Part shown: positions 7,802-18,399 of the stretch, one piece after another
How positions within the stretch are numbered: the first letter of the stretch is position 1
How the letters are laid out: the number at the start of each line of letters is the position of its first letter
Origin: Anaerovorax odorimutans
GTDB lineage: Bacteria > Bacillota > Clostridia > Peptostreptococcales > Anaerovoracaceae
Direction of reading: 5' to 3'
Assembly: GCF_024459955.1 (NCBI RefSeq)
Contig: NZ_JANFXK010000003.1
Location: 1-64,000 of the forward strand
Length of the DNA stretch: 64,000 nt
Program-made: the position numbers and the translations under genes
Notes under the pieces: generated by a model
Seen by the model: only the letters and a program-made list of their open reading frames with translations
What the model was told of the DNA's origin: nothing
Database searches by the model: none

Positions 7802-10516
7802 ATGGCAGAAGCAAAGAAAAAACCCGGAAGACCTCCGGGCTCAAAAAATAAAAACAGCGGTCAGAGAAAAACTGCCAGCCAAAATACAGCTTACGCGGCG
7901 CGGACCATGGATCCGGCGGTAAAAGATGAAATCTGGTCCATCGTGATCATAGCGCTGGGAGCATTTCTTGTGGTGGCATTCCAGACACATGCCGCGGGCG
8001 CAGTGGGAGAGGGGCTGTCCAATTTTTTTAAAGGCTGTCTGGGAATGATCGCATACGCGCTACCTTATTACCTGATTCTTTACGGAATTTTGCTGTTCGC
8101 AAGAAAAACCATCCATATCGGCGGCAAGTCGGTAATCCTTCTGTTCATCATTCTGCTGACGGCTTCATTTATAAATTCAGCAAGGTTTATTGATCCGCAG
8201 ATGCTGGCCTTTGGCCTTGCGGACGCGGCTGATTATTACAGAGACGGAATTGTTCTGGACAGCGGAGGTCTGTTCGGCATGTACATAGGAAGCCTTCTGG
8301 TAAAAGCTTTTGGAATACCGGGACTCTACATCATTTCCATTGTGGTAATTATAAGCTGTCTGCTGCTGATAATCAATACGCCGATCTCCCGGTTCTTTGA
8401 ACGGGCTGCGGAAAAGCGCCGCATAAGAAAAGAAGAAGATCTTCTGGAGGATGAAGAAGATCTGCAGGTTCCGGCCATGCTCCCGGAAAAAGCGGAAAAG
8501 AAAGAAAAGAAGCGTGCGACGATTCGGCAAAAGCTGGAAAAGGAACAAGGCATCCAGGAGGAAATGGACCTGAGCAAAAGACAAAAGCTGTCTTCTCAAT
8601 TGGATTCGGCGCAGCCGCGCCACCCGGACAGCGGCACTTCCTATGTGCCGGGAAGGATATCTCCGGGACAGAAAAACATTCTTGAATATATGAAAGACGA
8701 CGATCTTTTCAGCGGCGGAGCAGAAGACGAGGGCTATGGGCTGGACGAGGAGCCAAAGCTATCTAATGGTTTTGGACTGGAGCCGGATCTGGGGATGGAC
8801 GATATGGACCTGGGGGTGGACCCGGTAGAGGACACACCGCAGGGCTTGGGCCTGACAGATGATTCGGAGCATCCTGGTGGCTCCGTAACAAAGGGCAGTC
8901 ATCAGGCAGAGCCGCTTACAGACAATCATGGAGGTATTCAGGAAGCCCTCCCAATTGCTGCGGGGACTCTTAAAAAGGAACCGGAAAAGATCTCCAACAG
9001 CCAGGCAGCGAAAGCATCACTGGACCCAAGTGAAATCAACGCGGCCACGCAGCCGGTTCCGGCTTACCGGTTTCCGCCGGCAGAGCTTCTTAACAAGGCC
9101 AGTACCCCGCAGAATCGCTCGGGCATTACGGCTTCGCTGAAGGCCAAGGCGCTGAAGCTGGAGGAGACGCTACAGAATTTCCATATCGACGCGCAGGTGG
9201 TGCAGGTTACACAGGGACCTGCCGTTACCCGCTATGAAATACATCCCAATGTGGGAGTAAAAGTAAAGAGTATCGTCAATCTGGCCGATGATATCGCGCT
9301 GAACCTGGAAGCCAAGAGTATCCGTATCGAGGCGCCGATTCCGGGGAAGGCAGCCGTAGGCATTGAGGTGGAAAACGATAAGGTGAACATGGTTACCATC
9401 CGTGAGATCATCGACTCCAGGGAGTTCAAAAACTCGAAATCCAAGATCACCTTTACGGTGGGCAAGGATATCGCCGGCAACGCCATTGTCGCCGATCTTA
9501 AATCCATGCCCCATCTCCTGATCGCAGGCTCCACAGGGTCAGGTAAGAGCGTCTGTGTCAACAGCATCATCACCAGCATTTTATATAAGGCAAAGCCGGA
9601 AGAAGTTAAGCTGGTGCTGATCGACCCTAAGGTGGTGGAGCTGACCAATTACAATGGAATACCGCATCTTTTGATTCCCGTGGTCACCGAACCGACCAAG
9701 GCGGCTGCCGCGCTGAACTGGGCGGTTGCCGAAATGGAGGACCGCTATAAAAAGTTTGCCGAGGAAGGCGTCCGTGAGCTGGCAAGCTATAATACGAAAG
9801 TGAAAAAGGACGGCGAGGAAGATAAGTTCCTTCCGCAGGTGGTAATCATCATTGACGAGCTGGCGGACCTGATGATGGCCGCTCCGTCCCAGGTGGAAGA
9901 ATCCATATGCAGACTGGCTCAAAAGGCCAGAGCCGCCGGGATGCACCTGATTGTAGCCACACAGCGGCCGTCGGTGGACGTTATTACCGGTGTTATTAAG
10001 GCCAACATCCCCTCCAGGATCGCTTTCGCCGTATCTTCCCAGTTTGACTCCCGAACCATCCTCGATATGGCCGGGGCGGAAAAGCTGGTGGGTAAAGGGG
10101 ACATGCTGTTTAATCCTATGGGAGGAGGCAAGCCGACCCGCGTCCAGGGGACCTTTATTTCGGATTCAGAAGTTCACGATGTCATTGAATTCGTCAAGGG
10201 CCAGGTTACGGAAACCGAATATTCCGATGAGGTGATCCATACTATAGAGAAAGTAAATACACCGGAAAAAGAGGATGATGCGGATGAGCTTCTGCCGGAA
10301 GCCATAGAAACGGTGGTTTCCGCCGGACAGGCATCGGTTTCCATGCTCCAGAGACGTTTTCGTATCGGTTACAACCGGGCGGCTCGGATCGTGGATATGA
10401 TGGAAGCCAGGGGAATCATCGGACCTTCCGAGGGCAGCAAGCCGCGGCAGGTTCTGATGACCGAAGCAGAGCTGAACGCACTGAACAATGATACAGAGGA
10501 GATGGAAGAAGAATAG
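7802..10516 (+). CDS. ftsK: FtsK/SpoIIIE-family DNA translocase
   Basis: Hexameric dsDNA pump acting at the division or sporulation septum. A Lys-rich leader is followed by about four membrane helices (about 35-200), a charged variable linker (about 205-420), and the motor domain with Walker A GSTGSGKS (576-583) and Walker [10 protein letters not shown] (D685). The C-terminal gamma winged helix (about 820-890, [20 protein letters not shown]) reads KOPS/SRS-type DNA polarity signals. 904 residues. Whether this copy serves vegetative division or sporulation cannot be told here. The TAG stop abuts the ATG of rimO. Confidence 0.93.
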   Translation: MAEAKKKPGRPPGSKNKNSGQRKTASQNTAYAARTMDPAVKDEIWSIVIIALGAFLVVAFQTHAAGAVGEGLSNFFKGCLGMIAYALPYYLILYGILLFARKTIHIGGKSVILLFIILLTASFINSARFIDPQMLAFGLADAADYYRDGIVLDSGGLFGMYIGSLLVKAFGIPGLYIISIVVIISCLLLIINTPISRFFERAAEKRRIRKEEDLLEDEEDLQVPAMLPEKAEKKEKKRATIRQKLEKEQGIQEEMDLSKRQKLSSQLDSAQPRHPDSGTSYVPGRISPGQKNILEYMKDDDLFSGGAEDEGYGLDEEPKLSNGFGLEPDLGMDDMDLGVDPVEDTPQGLGLTDDSEHPGGSVTKGSHQAEPLTDNHGGIQEALPIAAGTLKKEPEKISNSQAAKASLDPSEINAATQPVPAYRFPPAELLNKASTPQNRSGITASLKAKALKLEETLQNFHIDAQVVQVTQGPAVTRYEIHPNVGVKVKSIVNLADDIALNLEAKSIRIEAPIPGKAAVGIEVENDKVNMVTIREIIDSREFKNSKSKITFTVGKDIAGNAIVADLKSMPHLLIAGSTGSGKSVCVNSIITSILYKAKPEEVKLVLIDPKVVELTNYNGIPHLLIPVVTEPTKAAAALNWAVAEMEDRYKKFAEEGVRELASYNTKVKKDGEEDKFLPQVVIIIDELADLMMAAPSQVEESICRLAQKARAAGMHLIVATQRPSVDVITGVIKANIPSRIAFAVSSQFDSRTILDMAGAEKLVGKGDMLFNPMGGGKPTRVQGTFISDSEVHDVIEFVKGQVTETEYSDEVIHTIEKVNTPEKEDDADELLPEAIETVVSAGQASVSMLQRRFRIGYNRAARIVDMMEARGIIGPSEGSKPRQVLMTEAELNALNNDTEEMEEE

Positions 10517-11830
10517 ATGAAAATTTTTATCGAAACACTGGGCTGTCCGAAGAATTTCAATGATTCGGAAATGGCAGCGGGAATTTTAGAACATGCGGGG
10601 CATGTTCTGGTGGGATCGCCGGAGGAAGCGGACCTGATCATGGTCAACACCTGCGGTTTCATCAACGATGCCAAAACCGAATCCATTGAACGAATCTTCG
10701 ATATGGCGCAGTACAAAGGAGACAGTAAGATACTGGCGGTATCCGGCTGCCTTTCGCAGCGGTATGAAGATGAGCTGTTTGCGGAAATGCCGGAAGTGGA
10801 CCTCTTTCTGGGGGTCAATGATTATGAACGTCTGCCGCAGATTTTGGAGGGATACCAAAGGGGAAAGCGGGAAAAACATCTTAGTGATTACAATAAAATG
10901 TTTATGGAAACTCCGTTTCGCAAGCTGCAGGAAAATCCTTACACAGCTACGCTGAAGATCGCTGAGGGCTGCAATAATGTCTGCGCTTACTGTGTGATTC
11001 CTCATATTCGGGGTAAATATCGCAGCAGAAGGCAGGAGGACATTGTCCGTGAAGCGGAAATGCTGGCGGAAAACGGCTGCAAAGAGCTGATTCTCATTGC
11101 TCAGGACGTGACGGCCTACGGTATGGATCTCTATGACGGGTTCGTACTTCCGCAGCTTCTGCGAAAGCTCTGCCGGATCGACGGCCTGCGCTGGATACGC
11201 CTGATGTACTGCTATGAGGATCGCATTTCCGACGAGCTGATTCAGGTGATGGCTGAGGAAGATAAGATCTGCAAGTATATTGATATCCCATTGCAACATA
11301 TCAGCGACCGCGTCCTTACGGCTATGAACCGCAGATCAACGGCTGAGGGGATTCGCAGGACCATCGGACGGCTGAGGCAGGCGATGCCGGATATCCATAT
11401 TCGGACGACTTTTATTACCGGTTTCCCCGGAGAGAGCGAAGCGGATTTTGAAGAGCTTCTCGATTTCGTAGAAACCACCCGTTTTCAGCGTCTGGGGGTA
11501 TTTGCCTATTCCCAGGAGGAAGGAACGCCGGCGGCAGATATGGCCGATCAGATCGATGAGGAGGTAAAAGCCCTGCGGCAGGATGCCATTATGCGCAGAC
11601 AGCTGGATATCTCCCTTTCGTGCAACCGGGAGAAGCTGGGAAAAGTCTTTGAGGTGCTGGTGGAGGAAGATGAAGGCGGGGGCAGTTATGCAGGACGGAC
11701 TGCTTATGACGCGCCGGAAATTGATAATTCCGTTGTGTTCACATCCGGGCGGGACTTGAAGCCGGGGGACATGGTGCGGGTAGAGATAACAGATGCTTTT
11801 GATTATGATCTGACAGGCAAGGAGGTTTAA
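10517..11830 (+). CDS. rimO: Ribosomal protein S12 methylthiotransferase
   Basis: Radical-SAM enzyme that methylthiolates an Asp of ribosomal protein S12. The N-terminal MTTase domain starts KIFIETLGCPKN and has the extra-cluster cysteines (C10, the Cys of VNTCGF and of VSGCLSQ). The radical-SAM CxxxCxxC is C152, C156 and C159 in CNNVCAYC. A C-terminal TRAM domain ends the 437 residues. It begins directly at the ftsK stop and is followed by pgsA after 1 nt, a tightly packed operon. Confidence 0.95.
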   Translation: MKIFIETLGCPKNFNDSEMAAGILEHAGHVLVGSPEEADLIMVNTCGFINDAKTESIERIFDMAQYKGDSKILAVSGCLSQRYEDELFAEMPEVDLFLGVNDYERLPQILEGYQRGKREKHLSDYNKMFMETPFRKLQENPYTATLKIAEGCNNVCAYCVIPHIRGKYRSRRQEDIVREAEMLAENGCKELILIAQDVTAYGMDLYDGFVLPQLLRKLCRIDGLRWIRLMYCYEDRISDELIQVMAEEDKICKYIDIPLQHISDRVLTAMNRRSTAEGIRRTIGRLRQAMPDIHIRTTFITGFPGESEADFEELLDFVETTRFQRLGVFAYSQEEGTPAADMADQIDEEVKALRQDAIMRRQLDISLSCNREKLGKVFEVLVEEDEGGGSYAGRTAYDAPEIDNSVVFTSGRDLKPGDMVRVEITDAFDYDLTGKEV

Positions 11831-11831
11831 A

Positions 11832-12359
11832 ATGAATTTGCCTAATAAATTAACACTTCTCAGAATCGTTGCGATCCCTGTTTTTATCGTGGTGCTCCTC
11901 TTTGGCCACAGGTACATCGCCACTATTATTTTCATCGTTGCCGCACTGACCGATATGCTGGACGGCCATATTGCAAGAAAGTATAATCTGGTTACAAATT
12001 TCGGCAAACTGATGGACCCTCTGGCCGACAAGCTTTTGGTCATGTCGGCGCTGGTATGTCTGGTGCAGCTAGGCAATGTCCAGGGATGGATGGTCGTTGT
12101 CATATTGGCCAGAGAGTTCGCAGTGACAGGCCTGAGACAGGTAGCGGCTTCCGAGGGAATCGTCATTGCCGCCGGAGCCACCGGGAAAATCAAGACGATC
12201 CTGCAGATGATCGCCATTCCGCTGCTGCTTTTGGACAATTGGCCGGGCTGCTATATCGGCGTGCCTCTGGACCAGATTTTCCTTTGGGCAGCTGTAATCA
12301 TGACGATTGTTTCAGGAACCGAATACATTGTAAAAAACAGAAAGCTGCTGTCGATGTAG
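11832..12359 (+). CDS. pgsA: CDP-diacylglycerol-glycerol-3-phosphate 3-phosphatidyltransferase
   Basis: Membrane enzyme making phosphatidylglycerol phosphate. The CDP-alcohol phosphatidyltransferase signature DG-x2-AR-x8-G-x3-D-x3-D is complete in DMLDGHIARKY...GKLMDPLADK. 175 residues with several hydrophobic helices is typical. The ATG follows GGAGG inside the rimO end, within the ftsK-rimO-pgsA-cinA operon. Confidence 0.94.
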   Translation: MNLPNKLTLLRIVAIPVFIVVLLFGHRYIATIIFIVAALTDMLDGHIARKYNLVTNFGKLMDPLADKLLVMSALVCLVQLGNVQGWMVVVILAREFAVTGLRQVAASEGIVIAAGATGKIKTILQMIAIPLLLLDNWPGCYIGVPLDQIFLWAAVIMTIVSGTEYIVKNRKLLSM

Positions 12360-12390
12360 CTTTGACATCTGAGAAAGAAGGATAAAGAGA

Positions 12391-13620
12391 ATGAAATCAG
12401 CGATTTTGAGCGTGGGGACCGAGCTTCTTTTCGGTCAGATCACCAATACGAACACTGTGTTTTTATCCCAGCAATTAAACCTGCTGGGATTTGATGTCAT
12501 GTATCATTATACGGTGGGCGATAACCCGGAAAGGCTTGAGGATATGATCGCCCTGGCCTTCAAAGACTGCGACCTGATTCTGACCACCGGGGGACTGGGG
12601 CCTACCCAGGACGATCTGACAAAGGAGATCGTCTGCCGGGCGCTGGATGACCACATGGTGCTTCATCAGCCATCCATGGAAAAGCTGGAAAGCTATTTTA
12701 AAAAACAGAATCGCCAGATGACGGAGAACAACCGCAAACAGGCGTATATGCCTTCCAGGGCCGTGGTATTCGACAACGATGCTGGAACAGCTCCGGGCTT
12801 TGCGCTGGAAAAGGACGGTAAACAGATCATCTGTATGCCGGGGCCTCCCCGGGAAATGACCCGCATGTTTGAACGGAGCGTACTGCCCTATCTGGAAAAA
12901 AAGTCGGAGAGTACGATTTACTATCGGATGATCCGCACCTTTGGCATCGGGGAGTCCATGCTGGAAACTAAACTGCTGCCATTGATCGATGAGCAGACGG
13001 ATCCTACTCTGGCCACCTACGCTAAGGAAGGGGAGTGCTGCCTGCGCATCGCCTCCAAGCGGGCGACAAAGGAAGAGGCCAAAGAAGCGGTGGACGCTAT
13101 GCTGGAAAAGGTAAAAGCTATCATTGGCGAGTATATATACAGCTGTGACAATGAGGAACTGGTGGATGTGGTGTCCCGGAAACTGCTGGATCGGGGGCTG
13201 TCCATTTCCAGTGCTGAATCCTGTACGGGCGGAATGTTTGCCGCGGCGCTTACCAGCGTGTCGGGAATCTCCGCCGTTTTTGACCGCTCCTTAGTTACCT
13301 ACAGCAATAATGCTAAAATGGCAGAGCTGGGGGTAAAGGAAGAAACTCTGACAGCCTATGGGGCGGTCAGTGAAGAGACGGCAAGAGAGATGGCCGAGGG
13401 GCTTCACAGAGTCAGCGGCAGCGACATCTGTGTTTCTGTGACCGGTATTGCGGGGCCCGAGGGCGGCACGGCAGAAAAACCGGTCGGACTTGTCTATATC
13501 GGCGCCCATTATCAGGAAAGGACCATTTGCAGGAAGATACAGATGCGGAATGTCAATCGTAATTGGAACCGGAATTTTGCGGTGCTTTCCATGCTGGATG
13601 TTGTCAACAAGCTGATTTAG
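12391..13620 (+). CDS. cinA: CinA family competence/damage-inducible protein (NMN amidohydrolase)
   Basis: The N-terminal MoaB/CinA domain contains LTTGGLGPTQDDLT. The C-terminal PncC domain (about 255-409) has SAESCTGGMFAAAL and VTGIAGPEGG and deamidates nicotinamide mononucleotide. 409 residues. The position pgsA-cinA-recA is the arrangement widely seen in Firmicutes. recA nevertheless has its own SOS promoter, so linkage is only partly transcriptional. Confidence 0.92.
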   Translation: MKSAILSVGTELLFGQITNTNTVFLSQQLNLLGFDVMYHYTVGDNPERLEDMIALAFKDCDLILTTGGLGPTQDDLTKEIVCRALDDHMVLHQPSMEKLESYFKKQNRQMTENNRKQAYMPSRAVVFDNDAGTAPGFALEKDGKQIICMPGPPREMTRMFERSVLPYLEKKSESTIYYRMIRTFGIGESMLETKLLPLIDEQTDPTLATYAKEGECCLRIASKRATKEEAKEAVDAMLEKVKAIIGEYIYSCDNEELVDVVSRKLLDRGLSISSAESCTGGMFAAALTSVSGISAVFDRSLVTYSNNAKMAELGVKEETLTAYGAVSEETAREMAEGLHRVSGSDICVSVTGIAGPEGGTAEKPVGLVYIGAHYQERTICRKIQMRNVNRNWNRNFAVLSMLDVVNKLI

Positions 13621-13728
13621 CGACCGGTATGCGGGGCCTGATTGCGAGAAAACGAAAATAGGACCTTGACACCCAGAGAAATAAATGATATTTTTTATAT
13701 GTAAAATATTTACATTCAGGAAATTTGC

Positions 13729-13779
13729 TTGACCTGCGAAAGAGAATGGGGTATTATAAGAGAAACGAACAAATGTTCA
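13729..13779 (+). promoter_or_regulatory. recA promoter with LexA (SOS) box
   Basis: TTGACC (13729-13734), a 17-bp spacer and TATTAT (13752-13757) form a strong promoter. Just downstream, CGAACAAATGTTCA (13766-13779) matches the Gram-positive LexA box CGAACRNRYGTTYC. LexA bound there would block transcription until DNA damage. Confidence 0.85.
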
Positions 13780-13795
13780 CATTGGAGGTATGAAC

Positions 13796-14872
13796 GTGGC
13801 AATCAACAAAGACGATAAAGATAAAGCCTTACAAGAGGCTCTGAAGCAGATACAGAAACAATTCGGCCAGGGGGCGATCATGAAGCTGGGGGATGACAGC
13901 GTCAGAATGAATATTGAGGCGATTTCCACCGGTTCCATGAGCCTGGATCTGGCAACGGGAATCGGAGGCGTTCCAAAGGGAAGGATCATCGAGGTCTACG
14001 GGCCGGAATCTTCCGGTAAAACGACTCTGACCCTACATATCATCGCTGAGGCGCAGAAGGCAGGCGGCAGGGCTGCCTTTATCGACGCAGAGCATGCGCT
14101 GGACCCGGAATATGCCAAGAACCTGGGCGTAAACGTGGACGAACTGCTGGTATCTCAGCCGGATACCGGTGAACAGGCACTGGAGATCTGCGAGATGCTG
14201 GTGCGCAGCGGGGCCATCGATATCGTTGTCGTGGACTCGGTTGCGGCGCTGGTTCCAAAATCCGAAATAGACGGCAACATGGGAGACAGTCATGTAGGCC
14301 TGCAGGCCCGTCTCATGTCCCAGGCACTGAGAAAGCTGGCCGGCGTTATTAATAAATCTGGCACTTCCGTTGTATTCATCAACCAGCTGAGAGAAAAAGT
14401 AGGAGTCATGTTCGGCAACCCTGAGACGACCACTGGAGGCCGGGCCCTCAAATTCTACGCCAGCATGCGTTTTGACGTGCGCAGGATTGAGAGCATCAAA
14501 TCCGGAGACAATTTCCTCGGTAACCGCACGCGGGTAAAAGTCGTAAAAAATAAAGTGGCGCCGCCCTTTAAGCAGGCTGAATTCGACATTATGTACGGAA
14601 AGGGTATTTCCCGGGAGGGCGATGTTCTGGACTGTGCGGTGGAGGAGAAGATCATTGAAAAGGCCGGCTCCTGGTACAGCTTTGACGGCGATCGGATCGG
14701 ACAGGGCAGAGAAAACGTAAAAAATTATCTCACCGAACATCCTGAAACCCTGGAGAAGGTGGAAACGCTGCTGCGCGACCAGCTCAAAGCAGCGGCCGCT
14801 GCCGAAACAGAGAAAACGGGAGAAACGGAAGAAGATCTGAAGGTGGATGAAGACGGTGTTATCATTGAATAG
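13796..14872 (+). CDS. recA: Recombinase RecA
   Basis: Strand-exchange ATPase and co-protease for LexA self-cleavage. It shows [13 protein letters not shown], Walker [10 protein letters not shown], and the canonical [17 protein letters not shown] region; 358 residues with an acidic tail. The start is taken as GTG at 13796, 7 nt after GGAGG (13784-13788). The ATG at 13790 would lie only 1 nt from that site. The gene is under an SOS promoter and is followed by a weak hairpin. Confidence 0.96.
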   Translation: MAINKDDKDKALQEALKQIQKQFGQGAIMKLGDDSVRMNIEAISTGSMSLDLATGIGGVPKGRIIEVYGPESSGKTTLTLHIIAEAQKAGGRAAFIDAEHALDPEYAKNLGVNVDELLVSQPDTGEQALEICEMLVRSGAIDIVVVDSVAALVPKSEIDGNMGDSHVGLQARLMSQALRKLAGVINKSGTSVVFINQLREKVGVMFGNPETTTGGRALKFYASMRFDVRRIESIKSGDNFLGNRTRVKVVKNKVAPPFKQAEFDIMYGKGISREGDVLDCAVEEKIIEKAGSWYSFDGDRIGQGRENVKNYLTEHPETLEKVETLLRDQLKAAAAAETEKTGETEEDLKVDEDGVIIE

Positions 14873-14898
14873 TGCAGAATAACCGGCAGGGAATGACA

Positions 14899-14936
14899 GG
14901 CAGACGTTTTTCGTCTGTCTGCCGATGTTTTTTGGG
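14899..14936 (+). terminator. Possible recA terminator
   Basis: GGCAGAC (14899-14905) and GTCTGCC (14917-14923) form a 7-bp stem, with an alternative CAGACG/CGTCTG stem inside. A T-run follows after four bases. It is weak and could allow read-through into the SDR gene. Confidence 0.45.
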
Positions 14937-14945
14937 AGGCATTTC

Positions 14946-15728
14946 ATGGGGGAGAACAAAAGGAAAATCGCAGTCATAACGGGAGCTTCCAGTGGACTGG
15001 GCCGCCAATTCGCACGGCAGATCCGGCGGGAAAAGATTGATGAATTATGGATAATCGCCCGCAGAGAGGACCGGCTGAAAGAGTTGGCTGAGGAGATCCC
15101 CATGCCGGTGCGGACATTACCGCTGGATCTGACAAAGCAGGAGAGGCTGGATGATTTAGCAGAACTTTTAAAACATGAGGCTCCCGATGTACGAATTTTA
15201 ATTAATGCGGCCGGTTACGGAAAGATCGGCAATTATAAAGAGGTTTCCGTGCAGGACAGCCTGAACATGATCGATCTCAACTGCCGGGCAGCGGTCGCTG
15301 TGACAGAGGCCTGTATTCCCTATATGGCAAAAGGAGCAAGGATTTTGGAGATTTGCTCTACCGCGGCTTTTCAGCCGCTGCCGTCGCTGAATGTCTATGC
15401 GGCATCCAAAGCGTTTCTCCTGCGTTACAGCCGGGCCTTGCGCTGGGAACTTTTCGGTCGGGGAATTTTGGTCACCGCCGTATGCCCCTACTGGGTGCGC
15501 GACACTGAGTTTATTCCTACTGCAAAGGATACGAAAAATGGACGTGCGGTTCGGCACTTTCCTTTTGCGTCCACCTCGCAGAGAGTCGTTCGGAGGGCGC
15601 TGCGAGACAGCAGGCTGGGGATGGCCGTTTCCACGCCGGGACCGATCTGCCTGCTGCATAGGGTCACAGCGAAATTTATACCCCACTGTATAATGATAGC
15701 AGGCTGGGAAGGCCTGCGCAGACTATAA
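14946..15728 (+). CDS. Short-chain dehydrogenase/reductase
   Basis: Classical SDR: the Rossmann motif TGASSGLGRQFA is near residue 12, the NAAG-like motif is INAAGYGKIG, and the catalytic Ser plus YAASK follow. About 260 residues. The substrate cannot be read from the sequence. The start ATG 14946 is 6 nt after GGGAGG; an upstream ATG at 14925 lies before that site. The C-terminus has a hydrophobic stretch before GLRRL, as in DltE/YqjQ-like SDRs that sit at the membrane. Confidence 0.85.
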   Translation: MGENKRKIAVITGASSGLGRQFARQIRREKIDELWIIARREDRLKELAEEIPMPVRTLPLDLTKQERLDDLAELLKHEAPDVRILINAAGYGKIGNYKEVSVQDSLNMIDLNCRAAVAVTEACIPYMAKGARILEICSTAAFQPLPSLNVYAASKAFLLRYSRALRWELFGRGILVTAVCPYWVRDTEFIPTAKDTKNGRAVRHFPFASTSQRVVRRALRDSRLGMAVSTPGPICLLHRVTAKFIPHCIMIAGWEGLRRL

Positions 15729-15745
15729 AAGAGAGGACTATAAAC

Positions 15746-16882
15746 ATGATTAGTAAAGAAATTCTGGAAATCAAGAAACAATTTACTCCTGAGAACTGCG
15801 CCATCACCCGCATGTGCGGCTGCTATGTGGATGCGGAAAAAACGCGCAAGTACGAAGTGAACCGTTCTTTTTTATCCCTTCCTGAGGAAGAGGCTTTTAA
15901 GTATTTTGAAATCTTTAAGCAGACTCTCACCGGGACTCTGGGAAAAAAGCTGATTAATATGGAGTTCCCATTGTCTCAGGAAGAGCCGGGAGGAACTCAG
16001 GAATTCCTCCTGCGCCTGCGTAACAGCAAGCTGCAGGACGAGTCCCTGGTGGATGAATTTTTCAATAAGATCATTGATAACTATGAATACGGAGAAAACT
16101 ACTATATAATCCTGATCCATGCGGTCTACGATGTCCCGGGAAAAGCGGAAGACGGCCTGGAAATGTTCGATGCTTCGGACAATATATATGAGCATATCCT
16201 CTGCAGCATCTGTCCGGTCAAGCTTTCAAAGGCGGGCCTCAGCTATGACGCGGATCAGAACAGCATCGTAGGGCGCAGCAGGGACTGGGTGGTCGATCCG
16301 CCGGCCAAAGGTTTTCTCTTTCCGGCCTTCAACGACCGGACCGCGGATATTCATCAGGCGCTGTACTTTTCCAAAAAACCGGAAGAACTGCAGCCAAAGC
16401 TGATTGAAGAACTGCTGGGAAGCGAAATTCCTCTTTCTGCGGAGAACCAGAAGGTGACTTTCAACGAGATCATTTCTGAGTCTCTGGGCGAGGAATGCGA
16501 TTTTTCCATGGTCAGATGCATCCACGACAATCTGCAGGAAATGATCGAGGAGAGCAAGGAGGAGCCCGAACCGCTGGAGCTGGACAAGTTCGATATGCGC
16601 AGGCTGCTGGAACGGAGCGGAGCCTCGGAAGAGAAACTGGAGAAGGTGGAAACCACCTTTGAGCAGACGGCAGGGGAGCGCCGGAGACTGATGGCTGCCA
16701 ATGTGGCGGAAACGAAAAAATTCAGCATCGAGACGCCGGATGTGGTAATCAAAGTGAGTCCGGACCGGGCCGATCTGGTGGAAACCAGAGTCATTGACGG
16801 CAGGAAGTGCCTTGTAATCGGCATCAACGACCATGTTGAGGTCAATGGCCTGGACATCGACATTAAGGAAGAAGAAAATTAA
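15746..16882 (+). CDS. DUF4317 family protein
   Basis: A 378-residue cytoplasmic protein starting MISKEILEIKKQFTPENCAI, which I recognise as the DUF4317 family of Clostridia; no function is established. It has an acidic, coiled-coil-prone middle (about 265-305) and no signal peptide or membrane segment. It starts 17 bp after the SDR stop behind AGAGAGGA and ends at a strong bidirectional terminator. Confidence 0.75.
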   Translation: MISKEILEIKKQFTPENCAITRMCGCYVDAEKTRKYEVNRSFLSLPEEEAFKYFEIFKQTLTGTLGKKLINMEFPLSQEEPGGTQEFLLRLRNSKLQDESLVDEFFNKIIDNYEYGENYYIILIHAVYDVPGKAEDGLEMFDASDNIYEHILCSICPVKLSKAGLSYDADQNSIVGRSRDWVVDPPAKGFLFPAFNDRTADIHQALYFSKKPEELQPKLIEELLGSEIPLSAENQKVTFNEIISESLGEECDFSMVRCIHDNLQEMIEESKEEPEPLELDKFDMRRLLERSGASEEKLEKVETTFEQTAGERRRLMAANVAETKKFSIETPDVVIKVSPDRADLVETRVIDGRKCLVIGINDHVEVNGLDIDIKEEEN

Positions 16883-16892
16883 AAAATGAATA

Positions 16893-16934
16893 AGGCGGGT
16901 ATAAGAATAAAAGCGTCGATTCTTATACCCGCCT
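16893..16934. terminator. Strong bidirectional terminator
   Basis: A perfect 16-bp stem (AGGCGGGTATAAGAAT / ATTCTTATACCCGCCT) with a 10-nt loop separates the convergent DUF4317 and cyuA genes. A T-run follows at about 16943. Confidence 0.9.
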
Positions 16935-16949
16935 GTTTGATTTTTTGAC

Positions 16950-18230
16950 CTAATCGCAAATACGATTTTTCAGCATCAGCTTGAGAATTTCTATATCCGT
17001 GGTTTTCATTCCCTCCCGGCCGATGTAGCCCATATTGGCGATAGTAGATTCAATATCTTCAGTGATAAACCCTTCACCGGCCTGAAATCCGCGGCTTCTC
17101 ATGGACATGTTGTGAGCCATGATGGCGGCGTCCAGAGCAGAGGCGATCTTGGCGGCACAGGAAGCTTTGGCTCCGTCACAGACGATACCGCCCACATTAG
17201 CAAGGGTGTTGACGATGGTCGAGGATATCTGCAGGAGGCTGCCGCCGTGCATGTAGGTGATGGCTGCTCCGCTGCCGCAGGCTGCGCTTACGGCGCCGCA
17301 GAAGGCGGACAGATTTCCGATATAATGCTTGATATGGATGGAAATCAGGTTGCTCAGAACCAGCGCCCGGTGCAGTTTTTCACGGCTCAGCTGTAATTCT
17401 TCGGCATATTCCACAACAGGAACCGTCACAGTGATTCCCTGGTTTCCGCTGCCGGAATTGATGATAACCGGCAGACAGCTGCCGCCCATTCTGGCGTCCG
17501 ATCCGGCCGCTGCCTTTGCTTTCGCCCGCACATGAACCGAGCTGCCTTCTGTCTCTAAGAGAGTTTTCCCCACACAGGCCCCATAATTTTCATCCAGGCC
17601 GGCCTGTGCGATCGCACAGTTTACCTGAATCTGCTGCTCCAAAAGTTCCGTAAGCGGCGTGATATCATACTGGTCGGCAAAGGCCACAATATCCTTGATA
17701 TTCAAACGTTCTTTATCATCTGTTCCCGATGTGTTCTTTTCATCTTTTTTATCCAGCAGAAGCTCTTCGTTGTGTTGGATGAGGACAATATTCGTATGGG
17801 TGTTTTTTATAATGACTCTTGCGGATTCATCTCCAGCCAGCACCGAAATGTCAATATACAGATTGTCTTCACCTTCCTGCAGCGTGCATGTACAAAAATC
17901 AGCGGCAAGAAGGGACCGGGTCTTTTCGCGGTCAACCTCGCCGGCCTGTTCCAGAACGTTCAGCTCTTTGGAAGGATCTCCGATTACGGCGCCCAGGATC
18001 GCCGCTGCTTCTACGCCCCGCAGACCGCCCGAGTTGGGCACAAAGACGCCTTTGACATTTTTAATAATATTTCCGCTGCAATTGACGGACATGCTCTGGG
18101 GAAATTTCCCAAGGATCTGCACGGCTTTGGCGGCGGCATAGGCCAGCGCTCCCGGTTCCGTACAGCCGAGGGCCGGTATCAGCTCCTTTTCCAGTATTCG
18201 TATATACGAAGCGGCAGTTTTTTCATCCAT
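16950..18230 (-). CDS. cyuA: L-cysteine desulfidase (UPF0597 / serine dehydratase alpha-like)
   Basis: Iron-sulfur enzyme family that breaks L-cysteine into pyruvate, ammonia and sulfide. Cluster cysteines are visible in LIPALGCTEPGALA near the N-terminus and in GGIVCDGAKASCAAK near residue 345. 426 residues is the family length. The start ATG follows AGGAGG. It is divergent from a GntR regulator and PepV-like dipeptidase, which suggests a peptide or cysteine-catabolism module. The promoter carries a palindromic operator. Confidence 0.85.
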   Translation of the reverse strand: MDEKTAASYIRILEKELIPALGCTEPGALAYAAAKAVQILGKFPQSMSVNCSGNIIKNVKGVFVPNSGGLRGVEAAAILGAVIGDPSKELNVLEQAGEVDREKTRSLLAADFCTCTLQEGEDNLYIDISVLAGDESARVIIKNTHTNIVLIQHNEELLLDKKDEKNTSGTDDKERLNIKDIVAFADQYDITPLTELLEQQIQVNCAIAQAGLDENYGACVGKTLLETEGSSVHVRAKAKAAAGSDARMGGSCLPVIINSGSGNQGITVTVPVVEYAEELQLSREKLHRALVLSNLISIHIKHYIGNLSAFCGAVSAACGSGAAITYMHGGSLLQISSTIVNTLANVGGIVCDGAKASCAAKIASALDAAIMAHNMSMRSRGFQAGEGFITEDIESTIANMGYIGREGMKTTDIEILKLMLKNRICD

Positions 18231-18265
18231 GTTCTTACCTCCTGTTTACCGGGTTAATTATATTA

Positions 18266-18297
18266 CTGATAATATCAGAGATATAACCACGAGTCAA
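18266..18297 (-). promoter_or_regulatory. cyuA promoter with palindromic operator on the -10 box
   Basis: On the minus strand TTGACT (18292-18297), 17 bp and TATTAT (18269-18274) form the promoter. The 13-bp palindrome CTGATAATATCAG (18266-18278) covers the -10 hexamer, as expected for repression by the divergent GntR protein. Confidence 0.7.
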
Positions 18298-18334
18298 TAC
18301 CTTTATTTTGCGCAAATTCAATGGCTGACAGCCG

Positions 18335-18364
18335 TTTACTTTAAAGCCGCCGTTGTGGTATGAT
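18335..18364 (+). promoter_or_regulatory. Promoter of GntR-dipeptidase operon
   Basis: TTTACT (18335-18340), an 18-bp spacer and TATGAT (18359-18364) precede the GntR start by 35 bp. Confidence 0.5.
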
Positions 18365-18399
18365 AGAAAAAAGACAAATGGGAGAGAACAGGAGAGACA

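Noticed and set aside
13750-13800. ATG at 13790 as recA start
   Set aside because: The ribosome-binding site GGAGG ends 1 nt before it; GTG at 13796 has ideal spacing and the conserved N-terminus follows it.
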